NCBI RefSeq assembly: GCF_000968685.2
Contig: NZ_LAKD02000086.1
Span: 1-64,000, forward strand
Length of the DNA stretch: 64,000 nt
Reading direction: 5' to 3'
Source: Streptomyces antioxidans
GTDB taxonomy: Bacteria; Actinomycetota; Actinomycetes; Streptomycetales; Streptomycetaceae
Position 1 is the first letter of the stretch. Every line of letters begins with the position of its first letter. Of the stretch, positions 54,343 to 63,354 are shown one piece after another. The position numbers and the translations under genes are program-made. The notes under the pieces are model-generated. The model ran no database searches, was not told the DNA's origin, and saw only the letters and a list, made by a program, of their open reading frames with translations.

Positions 54343-55932
54343 ATGAAGGATCAGAACCTTGGCCCGGCGGCGGCGGTCCACTACTGGGCCCGGACCACCC
54401 GGGACGCCACCGCCATCGTGTACGAGGGCGCCCGGATCAGCTACGGGACGCTGTCCGCCCGGGTGCGCTCGCTGGCGGTGGCCCTGTCCGACGGCGGGGT
54501 GCGCCCGGGCGACCGGATCGCCTTCCTGGGGCGGAACGGCCCGGTGCTGCTGGAGGCGGCGCTGGCCGCGGCCCACCTCGGAGCGGTCTTCGTACCGCTC
54601 AACATCCGGCTGGCCGGAGCCGAGGTGGCGTACCTCCTCGGCGACTGCCGCCCCCACACCCTCATCGCCGAGGACCCCGCCCTGATCGACGGCATCGCGG
54701 ACACCGTGCCCGTCCAGCGGTTCCTGCTCGCCGACAGTGGCCCCGCCGCCTCCGGGGTCCACCCCCGCTGGGAAACCCTGGCCACGGGGGAGACGGGCGA
54801 GACGGCGGCGGAAACGGCGGGGACACCGGAGACGGCGGACGCCGCGCCGCCGGTCGCGGTCCGGCCCACCGACCCGGCGGTCATCATGTACACCTCGGGC
54901 ACCACCGGGCGGCCCAAGGGCGCGGTGCTCACCCACGGCAACCTGTGGTGGAACCACATCAACACCGCCGCCGTGATCCGCACCCGGCTGGGCGACACCA
55001 CCCTGGTGCTGGCGCCCATGTTCCACATCGCCGGGCTCAGCGGCTTCACCCTGGGCTCCCTCTGCTACGGCGGCACCCTGGTGATCCGGCGCACCTTCTC
55101 GCCCGAACAGTGCCTGGCGGACCTGGTCGAGCACCGGGTGGCCAATCTCATCGCGGTGCCGACGATGTTCGCGGCCATCGCCGCCACCCCCGGTTTCCCA
55201 CACGCCGATCTCTCCGCGCTGCGCGCCGCGATCGTCGGCGGGGCCCCGGTGCCCCCCGCCCTGGTGCGCGACTACCTCGCCCACGGCATCACCCTGCACC
55301 AGGCGTGGGGGATGACCGAGACCGCGCCACTGGCCAGCCATCTGCCCACGGAACTGGTGGCCGCCCACCCCGACGCGGCCGGATTCCCGCTGCCCCACAC
55401 CGAGATCCGGCTGGTCGATCCGGCCACCGGCGGTGTGGTCACCGAACCGGAGGTGGCCGCGGAGATCTGCGTCCGGGGCCCCAACGTCTTCGCGGGCTAC
55501 TGGAACAACCCGGAGGCCACCGGGCGGGTGCTGGACGACGCCGGATGGTTCCGGTCCGGGGACATCGGCCGCGTCGACAAGAACGGACTGCTGTTCATCG
55601 TGGACCGGCTCAAGGACGTCATCATCAGCGGCGGCGAGAACATCTACCCGGCCGAACTGGAGCGGCAGTTGGCCGAGTACCCCGGGGTGCGCGAGGCGGC
55701 CGTGGTCGGCGTCGAGCATCCGCGGTGGGGCGAGAGCCCGGTGGCGGTGCTGTGCCAGGACGGGGACGCCCGGGCCACCCTGGAGGAGATCCGGGCGTTC
55801 ACCGGGCAACGGCTGGCCCGGTACAAGCTTCCCACGGCCGTTCACCATGTCGACGCACTGCCCCGCAATGGCAGTGGAAAGGTGGACAAAGCCGCCTTGC
55901 GTACACAGGTGCTCGGCGGACGGCGGCCATGA
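54343..55932 (+). CDS. acyl-CoA ligase / AMP-binding enzyme
   Basis: 529 residues of the ANL superfamily: VIMYTSGTTGRPKGAVLTHG (P-loop), APMFHIAGLSGFTLG, QAWGMTETAPLASHL, WFRSGDIGRVDKNGLLFIVD, DVIISGGENIYPAELE and the catalytic Lys in NGSGKVDK. It probably activates a fatty or aryl carboxylic acid for loading as a starter or for later transfer. It is the last biosynthetic gene of the train. Confidence 0.93.
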   Translation: MKDQNLGPAAAVHYWARTTRDATAIVYEGARISYGTLSARVRSLAVALSDGGVRPGDRIAFLGRNGPVLLEAALAAAHLGAVFVPLNIRLAGAEVAYLLGDCRPHTLIAEDPALIDGIADTVPVQRFLLADSGPAASGVHPRWETLATGETGETAAETAGTPETADAAPPVAVRPTDPAVIMYTSGTTGRPKGAVLTHGNLWWNHINTAAVIRTRLGDTTLVLAPMFHIAGLSGFTLGSLCYGGTLVIRRTFSPEQCLADLVEHRVANLIAVPTMFAAIAATPGFPHADLSALRAAIVGGAPVPPALVRDYLAHGITLHQAWGMTETAPLASHLPTELVAAHPDAAGFPLPHTEIRLVDPATGGVVTEPEVAAEICVRGPNVFAGYWNNPEATGRVLDDAGWFRSGDIGRVDKNGLLFIVDRLKDVIISGGENIYPAELERQLAEYPGVREAAVVGVEHPRWGESPVAVLCQDGDARATLEEIRAFTGQRLARYKLPTAVHHVDALPRNGSGKVDKAALRTQVLGGRRP

Positions 55933-56128
55933 CACGCCCCTGAAGTGCCGCCGGAACCCCACCACGCCGGAACACCCGCAAAGGCTCCCGGCCACGAAGC
56001 CGAAACGGCCGGTGTGGCGTGTATGTAAGCAAGGTGAAAGCGCGTGAAAAGTGCGGAGCCGTAGACTCCATGTGCGTGCCCGGAGTAGTCAGTCCGGGGG
56101 TAAGAAATATTTGCACGGGGGTTCCACA

Positions 56129-56866
56129 TTGATAGGAAATAAAGGCGGAGTCCCGCTCTTGGCGGACATGGTGACGACCGATGCGCTGGAACCGGGGACC
56201 CGACGGGGCGCTGCGATCCAGCGGCTGGACGCCGAACTTCTGGTGGCCGCCGCCACCGCCTTGGCTGACCAGGCCACAAGTAGTGTGAACATCACGATTC
56301 CCAGCGATCGACGAGGTTTGTCGGAATTTGGTCCGGCGCTCCACGCCATGGCGAAGACGGTGCGCCCGGACGTTGAATTCCGGGTCCTCTTCGCCTCTCG
56401 CGCTTTTGACGTCGAGGTCCTGCGCCGGTTGACCACCGAGCGGGCGAACATCGCTGTCCGAATTGCGGAGAGTCCGCTGCAGGGTGTGGCGATGGCCGAC
56501 TTCCGCGGTGCGCTGCTGTGGTCGCCGATCGCCCTCAAGGACGGGAGCGTGGCGCTTTTCGACAAATCCGCGGAGATCGGCGCGCTGGGCTCTCTCTTCC
56601 TCGGTGCGTGGGGAAGTGCGATACCGCTGACCGAATTCCAGAAGCGGCGGGAGCTGGTGCGGCACGAGGACCAGCGGCAGGTCCTGGGGCATCTGCGGGA
56701 CGGCCACACGGACCGGGTCGCGGCACAGAAGATGGGCATCTCCTACCGCACCTATCGCCGGCGGGTGGCGGAGATCCTGGAGGGGCTGGGCGCGGAGTCC
56801 CGCTTCCAGGCCGGGGTACGGGCCAGTGAGCTCGGGCTGCTGTCACCGCTGGAGGACACCCCATGA
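56129..56866 (+). CDS. LuxR-type helix-turn-helix regulator (first of tandem pair)
   Basis: About 245 residues. Residues about 35-170 form a sensor-like alpha/beta domain without a known motif (SSVNITIPSDRRGLSEFG, VRPDVEFRVLFASRAFDVEV). The C-terminal HTH is DGHTDRVAAQKMGISYRTYR then RVAEILEGLGAESRFQAGVR. TTG 56129 is preferred because GGGGG lies 7 bases upstream; GTG 56051 and ATG 56168 are alternatives. The stop overlaps the next start (ATGA). Confidence 0.75.
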   Translation: MIGNKGGVPLLADMVTTDALEPGTRRGAAIQRLDAELLVAAATALADQATSSVNITIPSDRRGLSEFGPALHAMAKTVRPDVEFRVLFASRAFDVEVLRRLTTERANIAVRIAESPLQGVAMADFRGALLWSPIALKDGSVALFDKSAEIGALGSLFLGAWGSAIPLTEFQKRRELVRHEDQRQVLGHLRDGHTDRVAAQKMGISYRTYRRRVAEILEGLGAESRFQAGVRASELGLLSPLEDTP

Positions 56867-57579
56867 CGCCTCTTCCGCTGCGCAGGGCCGTCCCGGTTCC
56901 GATCGGGTCCGCTCTGCGGTCGTCCGCCGCACCGGTGGGCCGGTGTCCCGGACCGGCGGAGGACGCCCGGGCGGTCGTGCGCGAGGCCGGACAGCACGTG
57001 TCCATCATCCTCGCGTTACCCCGGGGGACCCAGCGCGAGGTGCTGCGGTCGCTGCTCCCGGCGCTCCTGGCCCAGGCGAAACCGGACGTCCGGGTGCGGA
57101 TCCTGTGCACCCGCCACACCTATGACCGGCGTCTGCTGCACACCATCGGCGGCGACGGCGCCGGTCCTGAGGTGAGACTGGCCCGCCTCGATCCCATCGA
57201 GGCGGTCATGGCGGACGGCCGTACGGCCCTGACCAATCTGCGGGCGGAAGCCGGACCGCAGATCTTCACCACCCAGGAGGCGCTGCCCGTCCAGGCGTTG
57301 CACACGCTGTTCAACTCCATCTGGAAGAGATCGGCCCCGCTCTCGGCGCGGCCCGACTTCGGCGACCGCCGCCGCACCCGGCTGGTCGCCGAGATCCTGG
57401 GGATGCTGCGGGTCGGAGCCACCGACGAGGTCGCCGCCCGGGCGCTGTCCATCTCCGTGCGGACCTACCGCAGACATGTCGCGGACATCATGGAACGCCT
57501 CGAAGCGCGATCGCGCTTCGAGGCCGGACTGCTCGCCGCCAAGCTGGACATGCTCCCGCCCCCGGCGGAGAGGCGCTGA
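56863..57579 (+). CDS. LuxR-type helix-turn-helix regulator (second of tandem pair)
   Basis: 238 residues, paralogous to the gene it overlaps by 4 bp. The N-terminal domain (HVSIILALPRGTQREVLRSL, KPDVRVRILCTRHTYDRRLL) and C-terminal HTH (GATDEVAARALSISVRTYRR, HVADIMERLEARSRFEAGLL) align with its neighbour. The conserved segment pairs suggest a heteromeric regulator. It closes the biosynthetic gene train; a hairpin terminator follows. Confidence 0.82.
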   Translation: MTPLPLRRAVPVPIGSALRSSAAPVGRCPGPAEDARAVVREAGQHVSIILALPRGTQREVLRSLLPALLAQAKPDVRVRILCTRHTYDRRLLHTIGGDGAGPEVRLARLDPIEAVMADGRTALTNLRAEAGPQIFTTQEALPVQALHTLFNSIWKRSAPLSARPDFGDRRRTRLVAEILGMLRVGATDEVAARALSISVRTYRRHVADIMERLEARSRFEAGLLAAKLDMLPPPAERR

Positions 57580-57586
57580 GGGACCG

Positions 57587-57613
57587 CACCCGGCCGGTGC
57601 CACCGGCCGGGTG
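57587..57613. terminator. hairpin between convergent genes
   Basis: CACCCGGCCGGT (57587-57598), loop GCC, ACCGGCCGGGTG (57602-57613): a perfect 12-bp GC stem between the convergent LuxR and Sir2 genes. There is no T tract, but such stems commonly terminate in Streptomyces. It marks the likely right edge of the cluster transcript. Confidence 0.75.
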
Positions 57614-57647
57614 TGCCATGCAGCGGGTCGGCGTAGCCCTCTAATGT

Positions 57648-58592
57648 CTACGTGGTTCCGGTCTGGGACGGTACGGCGGAAGTGATCGCGCGGTCATCGG
57701 GAGCGCTGATCCCCTTGGAGATGCCCAGGTGGTCGGCCACCGTGGTGAGGGCCGTGCCCAGGGGGAGTGCGACCCGGGTGACGGCGTGCTGGTCGCCCCG
57801 GGTCGGGTCCCGGTTGACGATCAGCACCGGTTTTCCGGCCCGGGCCGCCTGGCGGACGAAGCGGAGCCCGGACATCACCGTCAGTGAGGAGCCCAGGACC
57901 AGCAGCGAGGCCGCCTCACGGACCAGCTCGCGGCAGTGCTCGACCCGCCGCGGAGGAACGGCTTCGCCGAAGAACACCACGTCCGGTTTGAGGACGCCGC
58001 CGCAGACCGTACAGGGCGCCACGCGGAAGTCCCCGACCTGTTCGTCGGTGAGGTCGGCGTCGCCGTCCGGGTTGATTCCGGCGGCCACCGGCTCGAAGCC
58101 CGCATTGGCCTCCTCCAGCCGCCGGGCGAGCTCGCGGCGCGGGCTGAAGGCGCCGCAGGAGAGGCAGACGACCCGGTCCAGGCTTCCGTGGAGTTCCACG
58201 ACGCCCTCGCTGCCGGCCGCCTGGTGGAGGCCGTCGACGTTCTGCGTGATCACGCCCGAGAGCAGGCCGTGCCGCGCGAACGCGGCCACGGCCCGGTGGC
58301 CGTCGTTGGGACGGGCGCGGCCGAAGGTGCGCCAGCCGAGGTGGCTGCGCGCCCAGTAGCGGCGCCTGGCCCGGGCGTCGGCCGTGAAGTCCTGGTAGGT
58401 CATCGGGGTGTGCCGGTTCAGGCTCCCGTCCACGCCCCGGTAGTCGGGGATGCCCGACTCCGTGGAGATGCCCGCCCCGCTGAGCACCAGCACACCGCCG
58501 CTGCTCAGCAGGTCGGCGACCGGTTCCAGATCGGTGCTGCCCGGCGGCGGCTCCTCGGTGGGGGTCCAGCTCAAAGTGGGGCGCATGCGCAT
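57648..58592 (-). CDS. Sir2-family NAD-dependent protein deacylase
   Basis: 314 residues. Sirtuin motifs: VLSGAGISTESGIPDYRG, VITQNVDGLHQAAGS (NAD binding and catalysis), LHGSLDRVVCLSCGA with the second zinc pair CTVCGG, LGSSLTV and IVNRDPTRGD. Four zinc cysteines are present. The N-terminal extension of about 20 residues and sequence detail resemble the SIRT4-like class II bacterial group. Housekeeping gene convergent with the cluster. Confidence 0.93.
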   Translation of the reverse strand: MRMRPTLSWTPTEEPPPGSTDLEPVADLLSSGGVLVLSGAGISTESGIPDYRGVDGSLNRHTPMTYQDFTADARARRRYWARSHLGWRTFGRARPNDGHRAVAAFARHGLLSGVITQNVDGLHQAAGSEGVVELHGSLDRVVCLSCGAFSPRRELARRLEEANAGFEPVAAGINPDGDADLTDEQVGDFRVAPCTVCGGVLKPDVVFFGEAVPPRRVEHCRELVREAASLLVLGSSLTVMSGLRFVRQAARAGKPVLIVNRDPTRGDQHAVTRVALPLGTALTTVADHLGISKGISAPDDRAITSAVPSQTGTT

Positions 58593-58694
58593 GCCGCCAG
58601 GGTACGGGCGTGTGCCGCGGTACGGATCCTGTGCGGCGGGGCGCGGGCCCGGCTGAGGGCGGCGCCGATGGCCGAGCGCCGCCCCGACCGGCGG

Positions 58695-59441
58695 CTAGCC
58701 CGTATGCCGGGCACCCAGATGCCGGGTGAAGAACCCGGCCGCGGCGTCACCCGCGGACCGCGGGACGCCGGTGTGCCCGCCCATATTGGCGTTCAGCGTC
58801 TTCTCCTCGGAGCCGAAGGCGTCGAACAGGTCCAGGGCCGACTGCCGGTCGTTCCCTTCGTCGTCCCACTGCAGCAGGACGTGCAGCGGAATGGTGACCC
58901 GCCGGGCCTCCTCGAACAGGGCGCGCGGCACAAAACTCCCGGCGAACAGAACGGCGGCCGAGATGCGCGGCTCGACCACCGCCAGCCGGATGCCGATGGC
59001 GATCACTCCGCCCGAGTAACCGACCGGGCCGCCGATCCCGGGCAGTGCGAGGAGGGCGTCCAGGGCGGCCCGCCACTCCGGGACCGACGTGTCGACCAGC
59101 GGGAGGATGAGCCGGTCCACGGTGTCCTCGCCGACCGGCTGGCCCGCCTCCACCGCCCGGCGCACCTCGGCGCGGGCCTGCTCTGCGGCGGCCGAACGGG
59201 GCCGGTCACCGCTGCCGGGGAGTTCGATGGTGGCCGTGGCGAAGCCGTCCGCCGCGCAGTGCCGGGCCCGGGCCGCCAGCCGGGGGTACATCCTGTGCAG
59301 TCCGCCGGGGTGGCCGAGCAGGATCAGCGGTGCCGGGGCGGACGCGGATCCCGGTGTCCACAGGATGCCGGGGATCTCGCCGAGGGTGAATTCGCGTTCC
59401 AGGACGCCGTCGTCGAGGCGCTGTTCGGAAGTGAATCGCAT
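58695..59441 (-). CDS. alpha/beta hydrolase of the dienelactone-hydrolase type
   Basis: 248 residues. GILWTPGSASAPAPLILLGH opens the fold; the nucleophile is probably the Ser in VGYSGGVIAIG, with Asp in LLQWDDEGND and His in MGGHTGVPRS. Small Streptomyces hydrolases of this type act on unknown esters or lactones. It is on the same strand as the upstream MarR gene, 236 bp away. Confidence 0.78.
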   Translation of the reverse strand: MRFTSEQRLDDGVLEREFTLGEIPGILWTPGSASAPAPLILLGHPGGLHRMYPRLAARARHCAADGFATATIELPGSGDRPRSAAAEQARAEVRRAVEAGQPVGEDTVDRLILPLVDTSVPEWRAALDALLALPGIGGPVGYSGGVIAIGIRLAVVEPRISAAVLFAGSFVPRALFEEARRVTIPLHVLLQWDDEGNDRQSALDLFDAFGSEEKTLNANMGGHTGVPRSAGDAAAGFFTRHLGARHTG

Positions 59442-59677
59442 GGTCGTGCCTTTCGGGAGCGCTGGTGAACGGCGCTCCCGGACGACCTATCGCCCGACCG
59501 TGACCCCGGAGGGGAGCACCCATGTCGATACTGCGTTCACGGGTACCACCTCCCAGCTCTCTCGCACGGCCTCCGGAAAAGTAGCAGTGGCCGCCGTGGC
59601 CCGCCAACGTGTTTTCCCGGAGGCTCCCTCGCGGGGTCCGCTCACGTCTCCGTGTCCGCCTATGGCTCCGTGTCCGG

Positions 59678-60148
59678 TCACGTCTCCGTGGGGCGCGGTT
59701 CGACGTGGTCGATCAGCTGCTCGCTCCAGGCCCCGATGGCCGCGGTCTGCTCGGGGGTGAGCAAGTCGAGGAAGTAACGACGGATGTTGCCCGCGTGGAC
59801 GAGCATGGCGCTCCGCACGGCGCCGCGGCCCTTGGCGGTCAGCCCGATTCCGGCGCGGCGGCCACCGGCCCCGTGGGGGGTGCGCTCCACGAAGCCCCGG
59901 TTCTCCATGCGGGTCAGCTGGTGCGAGACGCGGCTCTTCTCCCAGTTGAGCGACTCGGCGAGCTCGCCGACGCGCATGTCGTCCCCGGGCGCCCGCCACA
60001 GGGTCACCAGCACGCTGTACTCGGCCTTCGAGATGCCGCAGTCGCGCTGCAGACCGCGGTCCATCTCCCGTACGAGCAGGCGATGAGCGTGCATATAGGT
60101 GTCCCAGAACTCCCACTCTTCGGGTTCCAGCGAACGGCTGCCGACCAT
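59678..60148 (-). CDS. MarR-family transcriptional regulator
   Basis: 156 residues. Winged helix: KAEYSVLVTLWRAPGDDMRV, ELAESLNWEKSRVSHQLTRM, ENRGFVERTPHGAGGRRAGI. The divergent amidohydrolase and two perfect palindromes in the gap make this a self-contained repressor-operator-enzyme unit. Confidence 0.92.
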   Translation of the reverse strand: MVGSRSLEPEEWEFWDTYMHAHRLLVREMDRGLQRDCGISKAEYSVLVTLWRAPGDDMRVGELAESLNWEKSRVSHQLTRMENRGFVERTPHGAGGRRAGIGLTAKGRGAVRSAMLVHAGNIRRYFLDLLTPEQTAAIGAWSEQLIDHVEPRPTET

Positions 60149-60171
60149 GGTGAAATCATACCTGGCCAGCG

Positions 60172-60215
60172 AGTTGACGCGTCAACTTCACTGGTCCTAG
60201 TGTTGACGCGTCAAC
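60172..60215. promoter_or_regulatory. twin palindromic operators for the MarR regulator
   Basis: AGTTGACGCGTCAACT (60172-60187, perfect 16-bp palindrome) and GTTGACGCGTCAAC (60202-60215, perfect 14-bp palindrome) are identical over 14 bp, with centres 29 bp apart. They lie between the divergent MarR and amidohydrolase starts. TTGACG inside each copy could also serve as a -35 element, so binding would block transcription. Confidence 0.88.
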
Positions 60216-60237
60216 TCGCTCGGAAGGACACCATGGC

Positions 60238-61569
60238 ATGGGCATGTACGGAAGCGCTCACCCGATCAGGACACTGGTGCGTGGCGGCACGGTGGTCAGC
60301 ATGGACCCGGCCGTCGGCGATCTCCCACAGGGCGATGTGCTCATCGAGGACGGCCGGATAGCCGCGGTCGCCGCCACCGTCGACGTGGCCGACGCCGAGG
60401 TCGTGGACGCCAGGGGCAAGATGGTGATGCCCGGCTTCGTGGACACCCACCGGCACACCTGGCAGACCGCGTTCCGCGGCATCGGCGCGGACTGGACGTT
60501 CGACCAGTACCGCGTCGCCATGCACGGCACACTCCGCCCGCACTACCAGCCGGAAGACGTCTACCTTGGCAATCTGCTCGGCCGGATCGAGGCGCTCGCC
60601 TCGGGCGTCACCACCATGCTCGACTGGTTCCACTGCGCCGACCGCCCGGAGAACGCCGATGCCGCGATCCAGGCGCTACGTGAGGCACCGGGCCACTCGG
60701 TGTTCTGCTACGGCGCGGGCGTCGCCGGTGCCACCGACGAGCCGGACATCACCCCCGAGATCACCCGCGTACGGTCGCAACTCCCTGACGACGGCATGGT
60801 GTTGGGCCTGCGCGGGCCGCAGCTGAGCACCATGGACACCACCGCCGCCGATGTCGCGCTGGCGCGGGAACTCGGGCTGCGGGTGAGCGTGCATGTGCAC
60901 GGCACCACCGGCTGGCCCACCGGCCGCCGCCCGATCGCCGATATGCGCGACCGCGGGTTGCTCGATGACCGTACGACCTTTGTGCACGGCAACGGCATCT
61001 CCGACGACCAGGTGGCGATGATGGCCGACGCGGGCTGCTCGGTGACGATCAGCCCGGATGTCGAGCTGAAGATGGGCTTCGGCTGGCCGGAGACCGGCCG
61101 CATGCTGGCCGCGGGAATCCGGCCGTCGCTGTCGATCGACGACTGCCCGTCCGCCGGTGGCGACATGTTCGCCACCATGCGCACGGCGTTCGCCGTGCAG
61201 CGCGGTCTGGACGGCGGTCTCACGGCGCGGGACTTCGTCGAGTTCGCCACGGTGGACGGCGCCCGAACCTGCGGGCTCGACGCCCGGACCGGCAGCATCA
61301 CCGTCGGCAAGGACGCCGACCTGATCCTGCTCGACGCCGAGGATCCCTCGGTCTTCCCGGTCGGCAACCCCGTCGGCACGATCGTCGCCGCGGGCCATCC
61401 CGGCCTGGTGGACAGCGTGTTCGTCGCGGGCAGGGCGGTCAAGCGGGACGGTCGGCTGCTCGGCGTAAACCTGCCCGCGTTGCGCGCCCGGCTGCTGGAG
61501 TCCCGTGAACGGATCGCGGCGGCCGCCGGTGTCGCGGTCGACGGATCGTGGACGCCCCCGACACCATGA
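60238..61569 (+). CDS. amidohydrolase-superfamily protein (cytosine-deaminase/chlorohydrolase type)
   Basis: 443 residues. Metal site: GFVDTHRHTWQTAFRG (HxH), VHVHGTTGWP, FVHGNGISDD and SIDDCPSAGGD (Asp). C-terminal ARTCGLDARTGSITVGKDADLILLD is typical of deaminase/hydrolase members. It is likely cytoplasmic and may deaminate or dechlorinate a ring compound, perhaps one sensed by the MarR protein. ATG 60238 with GGAAGG upstream; ATG 60244 also possible. Confidence 0.85.
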   Translation: MGMYGSAHPIRTLVRGGTVVSMDPAVGDLPQGDVLIEDGRIAAVAATVDVADAEVVDARGKMVMPGFVDTHRHTWQTAFRGIGADWTFDQYRVAMHGTLRPHYQPEDVYLGNLLGRIEALASGVTTMLDWFHCADRPENADAAIQALREAPGHSVFCYGAGVAGATDEPDITPEITRVRSQLPDDGMVLGLRGPQLSTMDTTAADVALARELGLRVSVHVHGTTGWPTGRRPIADMRDRGLLDDRTTFVHGNGISDDQVAMMADAGCSVTISPDVELKMGFGWPETGRMLAAGIRPSLSIDDCPSAGGDMFATMRTAFAVQRGLDGGLTARDFVEFATVDGARTCGLDARTGSITVGKDADLILLDAEDPSVFPVGNPVGTIVAAGHPGLVDSVFVAGRAVKRDGRLLGVNLPALRARLLESRERIAAAAGVAVDGSWTPPTP

Positions 61570-61589
61570 ACGCGCCGGGACCTGCGAGT

Positions 61590-62117
61590 TCAGTCTCCCG
61601 AGTATCCGAAGATCCCCACATGGCCGGGTTCGCCATCGGTGTAGAGGAGGACGTACAGGCCGGTCCACCTCAGCTGGCACTCGTCGGTCAGCACCTGGTC
61701 GACGTCCGGCTGGACCGACCAGTCCCGGTCGCGGGCGAGCAGTTCCTCGAACTGGGCGGGCGTCGGCCGGTCGGTGCCGAAGTGGTGCAGTACCCGCTCG
61801 TGCCGGAGTGGCCGCAGCGTCCCAGAGTCGTCGGGGTTGTACGGCTCGGGTGCCCCGGCCGTGGGGACCACCCTGTCGATGTCGAGGATCGTGTGGGTGC
61901 CCTCGTCCCAGAACTCCTCGGTCTCCTTGGCCGTGTTGAACTCGTCCAACGACGACGGCCGCGGCAATGACTCCTCGACCGTGAAGCCGTATTCGGCCAT
62001 GGTCTCCCAGGGCCAGTTGTACGCGCCGCTCGCCAGGACCTCCTTCTGCACCGCGGTCAGCGTCGCCCCGACACTGCCCTGGTACCGCGTCAGGTAATGC
62101 CAGCCGCTCGCGCCCAT
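61590..62117 (-). CDS. conserved hypothetical protein
   Basis: 175 residues from ATG 62117 (GGGGAGG upstream on its strand), beginning MGASGWHYLTRYQGSVGATL. Trp/Tyr-rich and acidic, no membrane segment: SGAYNWPWETMAEYGFTVEE, DEGTHTILDIDRVVPTAGAP, LRWTGLYVLLYTDGEPGHVG. I recognise it only as a Streptomyces hypothetical. A longer frame to 62528 is an overlap artefact. Confidence 0.7.
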   Translation of the reverse strand: MGASGWHYLTRYQGSVGATLTAVQKEVLASGAYNWPWETMAEYGFTVEESLPRPSSLDEFNTAKETEEFWDEGTHTILDIDRVVPTAGAPEPYNPDDSGTLRPLRHERVLHHFGTDRPTPAQFEELLARDRDWSVQPDVDQVLTDECQLRWTGLYVLLYTDGEPGHVGIFGYSGD

Positions 62118-62249
62118 CGCCAGCCTCCCCGTGGTGGGTGTGTGAACGCCCGCCACCGTAGCGGCGCGGTCCGACAACGGGACGGCCGGTTCGCTGCTCC
62201 GGCCGCCGGGGTGCCGCGCCGGACCGGGGCGCACCGGACGAAGATCCGC

Positions 62250-62500
62250 GTGGGCACTATTGTCCTGCGGCACGGGCTCCTCCGGCACCGCGCAGCTCTT
62301 TGTCGCGTGTACGCAGTACGCGGCGGCCACGGTCACCGCGGCCATCCGCTCCGGGCTCTTCGGGGAGCGCTCCGCACACCGGCGCGTCCTCGTCGTCAGC
62401 GACCCGTCCACGCTTCCCGAGGTCGGCATCCCACACGGCGGCGGTGCGGAGGACCGCCCGAGGGGTCCGGGCCCTGCAACGAGCGGTGTCGCGCCGCGCA
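62250..62500 (+). pseudogene. possible N-terminal remnant of a polysialyltransferase-like gene
   Basis: A frame from about 62260 encodes QLFVACTQYAAATVTAAIRS then ERSAHRRVLVVSDPSTLPEV, which resembles the N-terminus of actinobacterial alpha-2,8-polysialyltransferase-family proteins. It soon loses resemblance and stops. There is no credible start or ribosome-binding site. It lies among other decayed sugar genes. Identification is by memory of the family opening only. Confidence 0.3.
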
Positions 62501-62524
62501 TGAGGGCGGCCCCAACTGCGGTGC

Positions 62525-63181
62525 TCACAACGGCGCCTCGTCATCCAGCAGGCTCAGCAGACAGCGGCCGTACCCGCTCTTGAGCAGCGGATAGCTCAGA
62601 TCGCGCAACTGCTCGTCATCAATGTAGCCGCAGCGCCAGGCCACCTGCTCGACACAGCCGATCTTCGGACCCCGGCCGCTCCTCGATGACGCGCACATAC
62701 TCCGACGCCTGCGCCATCGCGATGAAGGTACCGGTGTCGAGCCAGGCCGTACCCCGGTCAAGGACCGTGACCGCGATCTCACCCCGGCGCAGATAGGCAT
62801 CGTTGACCGCGGTGATCTCCAACTCACCGCGCTCGCTCGGGCGCAGCGGAAGATGTTGTCGCCGAGGACCAGCGCCACCGGCTCCTCGCCGATGAACTCG
62901 GCGCCGAGGAGGAACGCCTGCGCGATGCCCTCGGGCTGGTCCAGCGTCCGGTAACTCAGCCGCAGGCCCAAGTGTGAGCCGTCGCCCAGCAGCCGGCGGA
63001 AGTCCGGCTGGTGCTCGGGTGTGGTGATGATCAGGATGTCGCGGATTCCGGCCAGCATCAGCGTCGACAGCGGGTAATACACCATGGGTTTGTCGAAGAC
63101 CGGCATGAGCTGTTTTGAAACCGCACGGGTAACCGGCCACAACCGCGATCCGGTGCCGCCCGCAAGCAATATTCCACGCAT
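62525..63181 (-). pseudogene. rmlA: glucose-1-phosphate thymidylyltransferase, disrupted (rmlA remnant)
   Basis: The N-terminus is excellent (MRGILLAGGTGSRLWPVTRA through LVLGDNIF). It is then joined to RPSERGELEITAVNDAYL in another frame, so about 70 codons of the normal 290-residue enzyme are missing. A second frame change near 62680 (one extra base after VIEER) returns to the first frame, which ends IDDEQLRDLSYPLLKSGYGR. With a deletion and two frame changes, the gene should be non-functional. It would have supplied dTDP-glucose for a deoxysugar. Confidence 0.85.
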
Positions 63182-63354
63182 TGACCGTAACGGGCCCGCC
63201 CACGGTATGCCGGGGGCGGCCCTTTCCCCTTCGGTTCCGTACGGTACATGAAGCACCGTTCAGACCAGGACGCGCATTTCTCCCCGCGGTGTGACGTATT
63301 GCCGCCCGATGTCCCTCCCGGCGTCACTTCGGGTACGACATGTATCTTTTCCGC

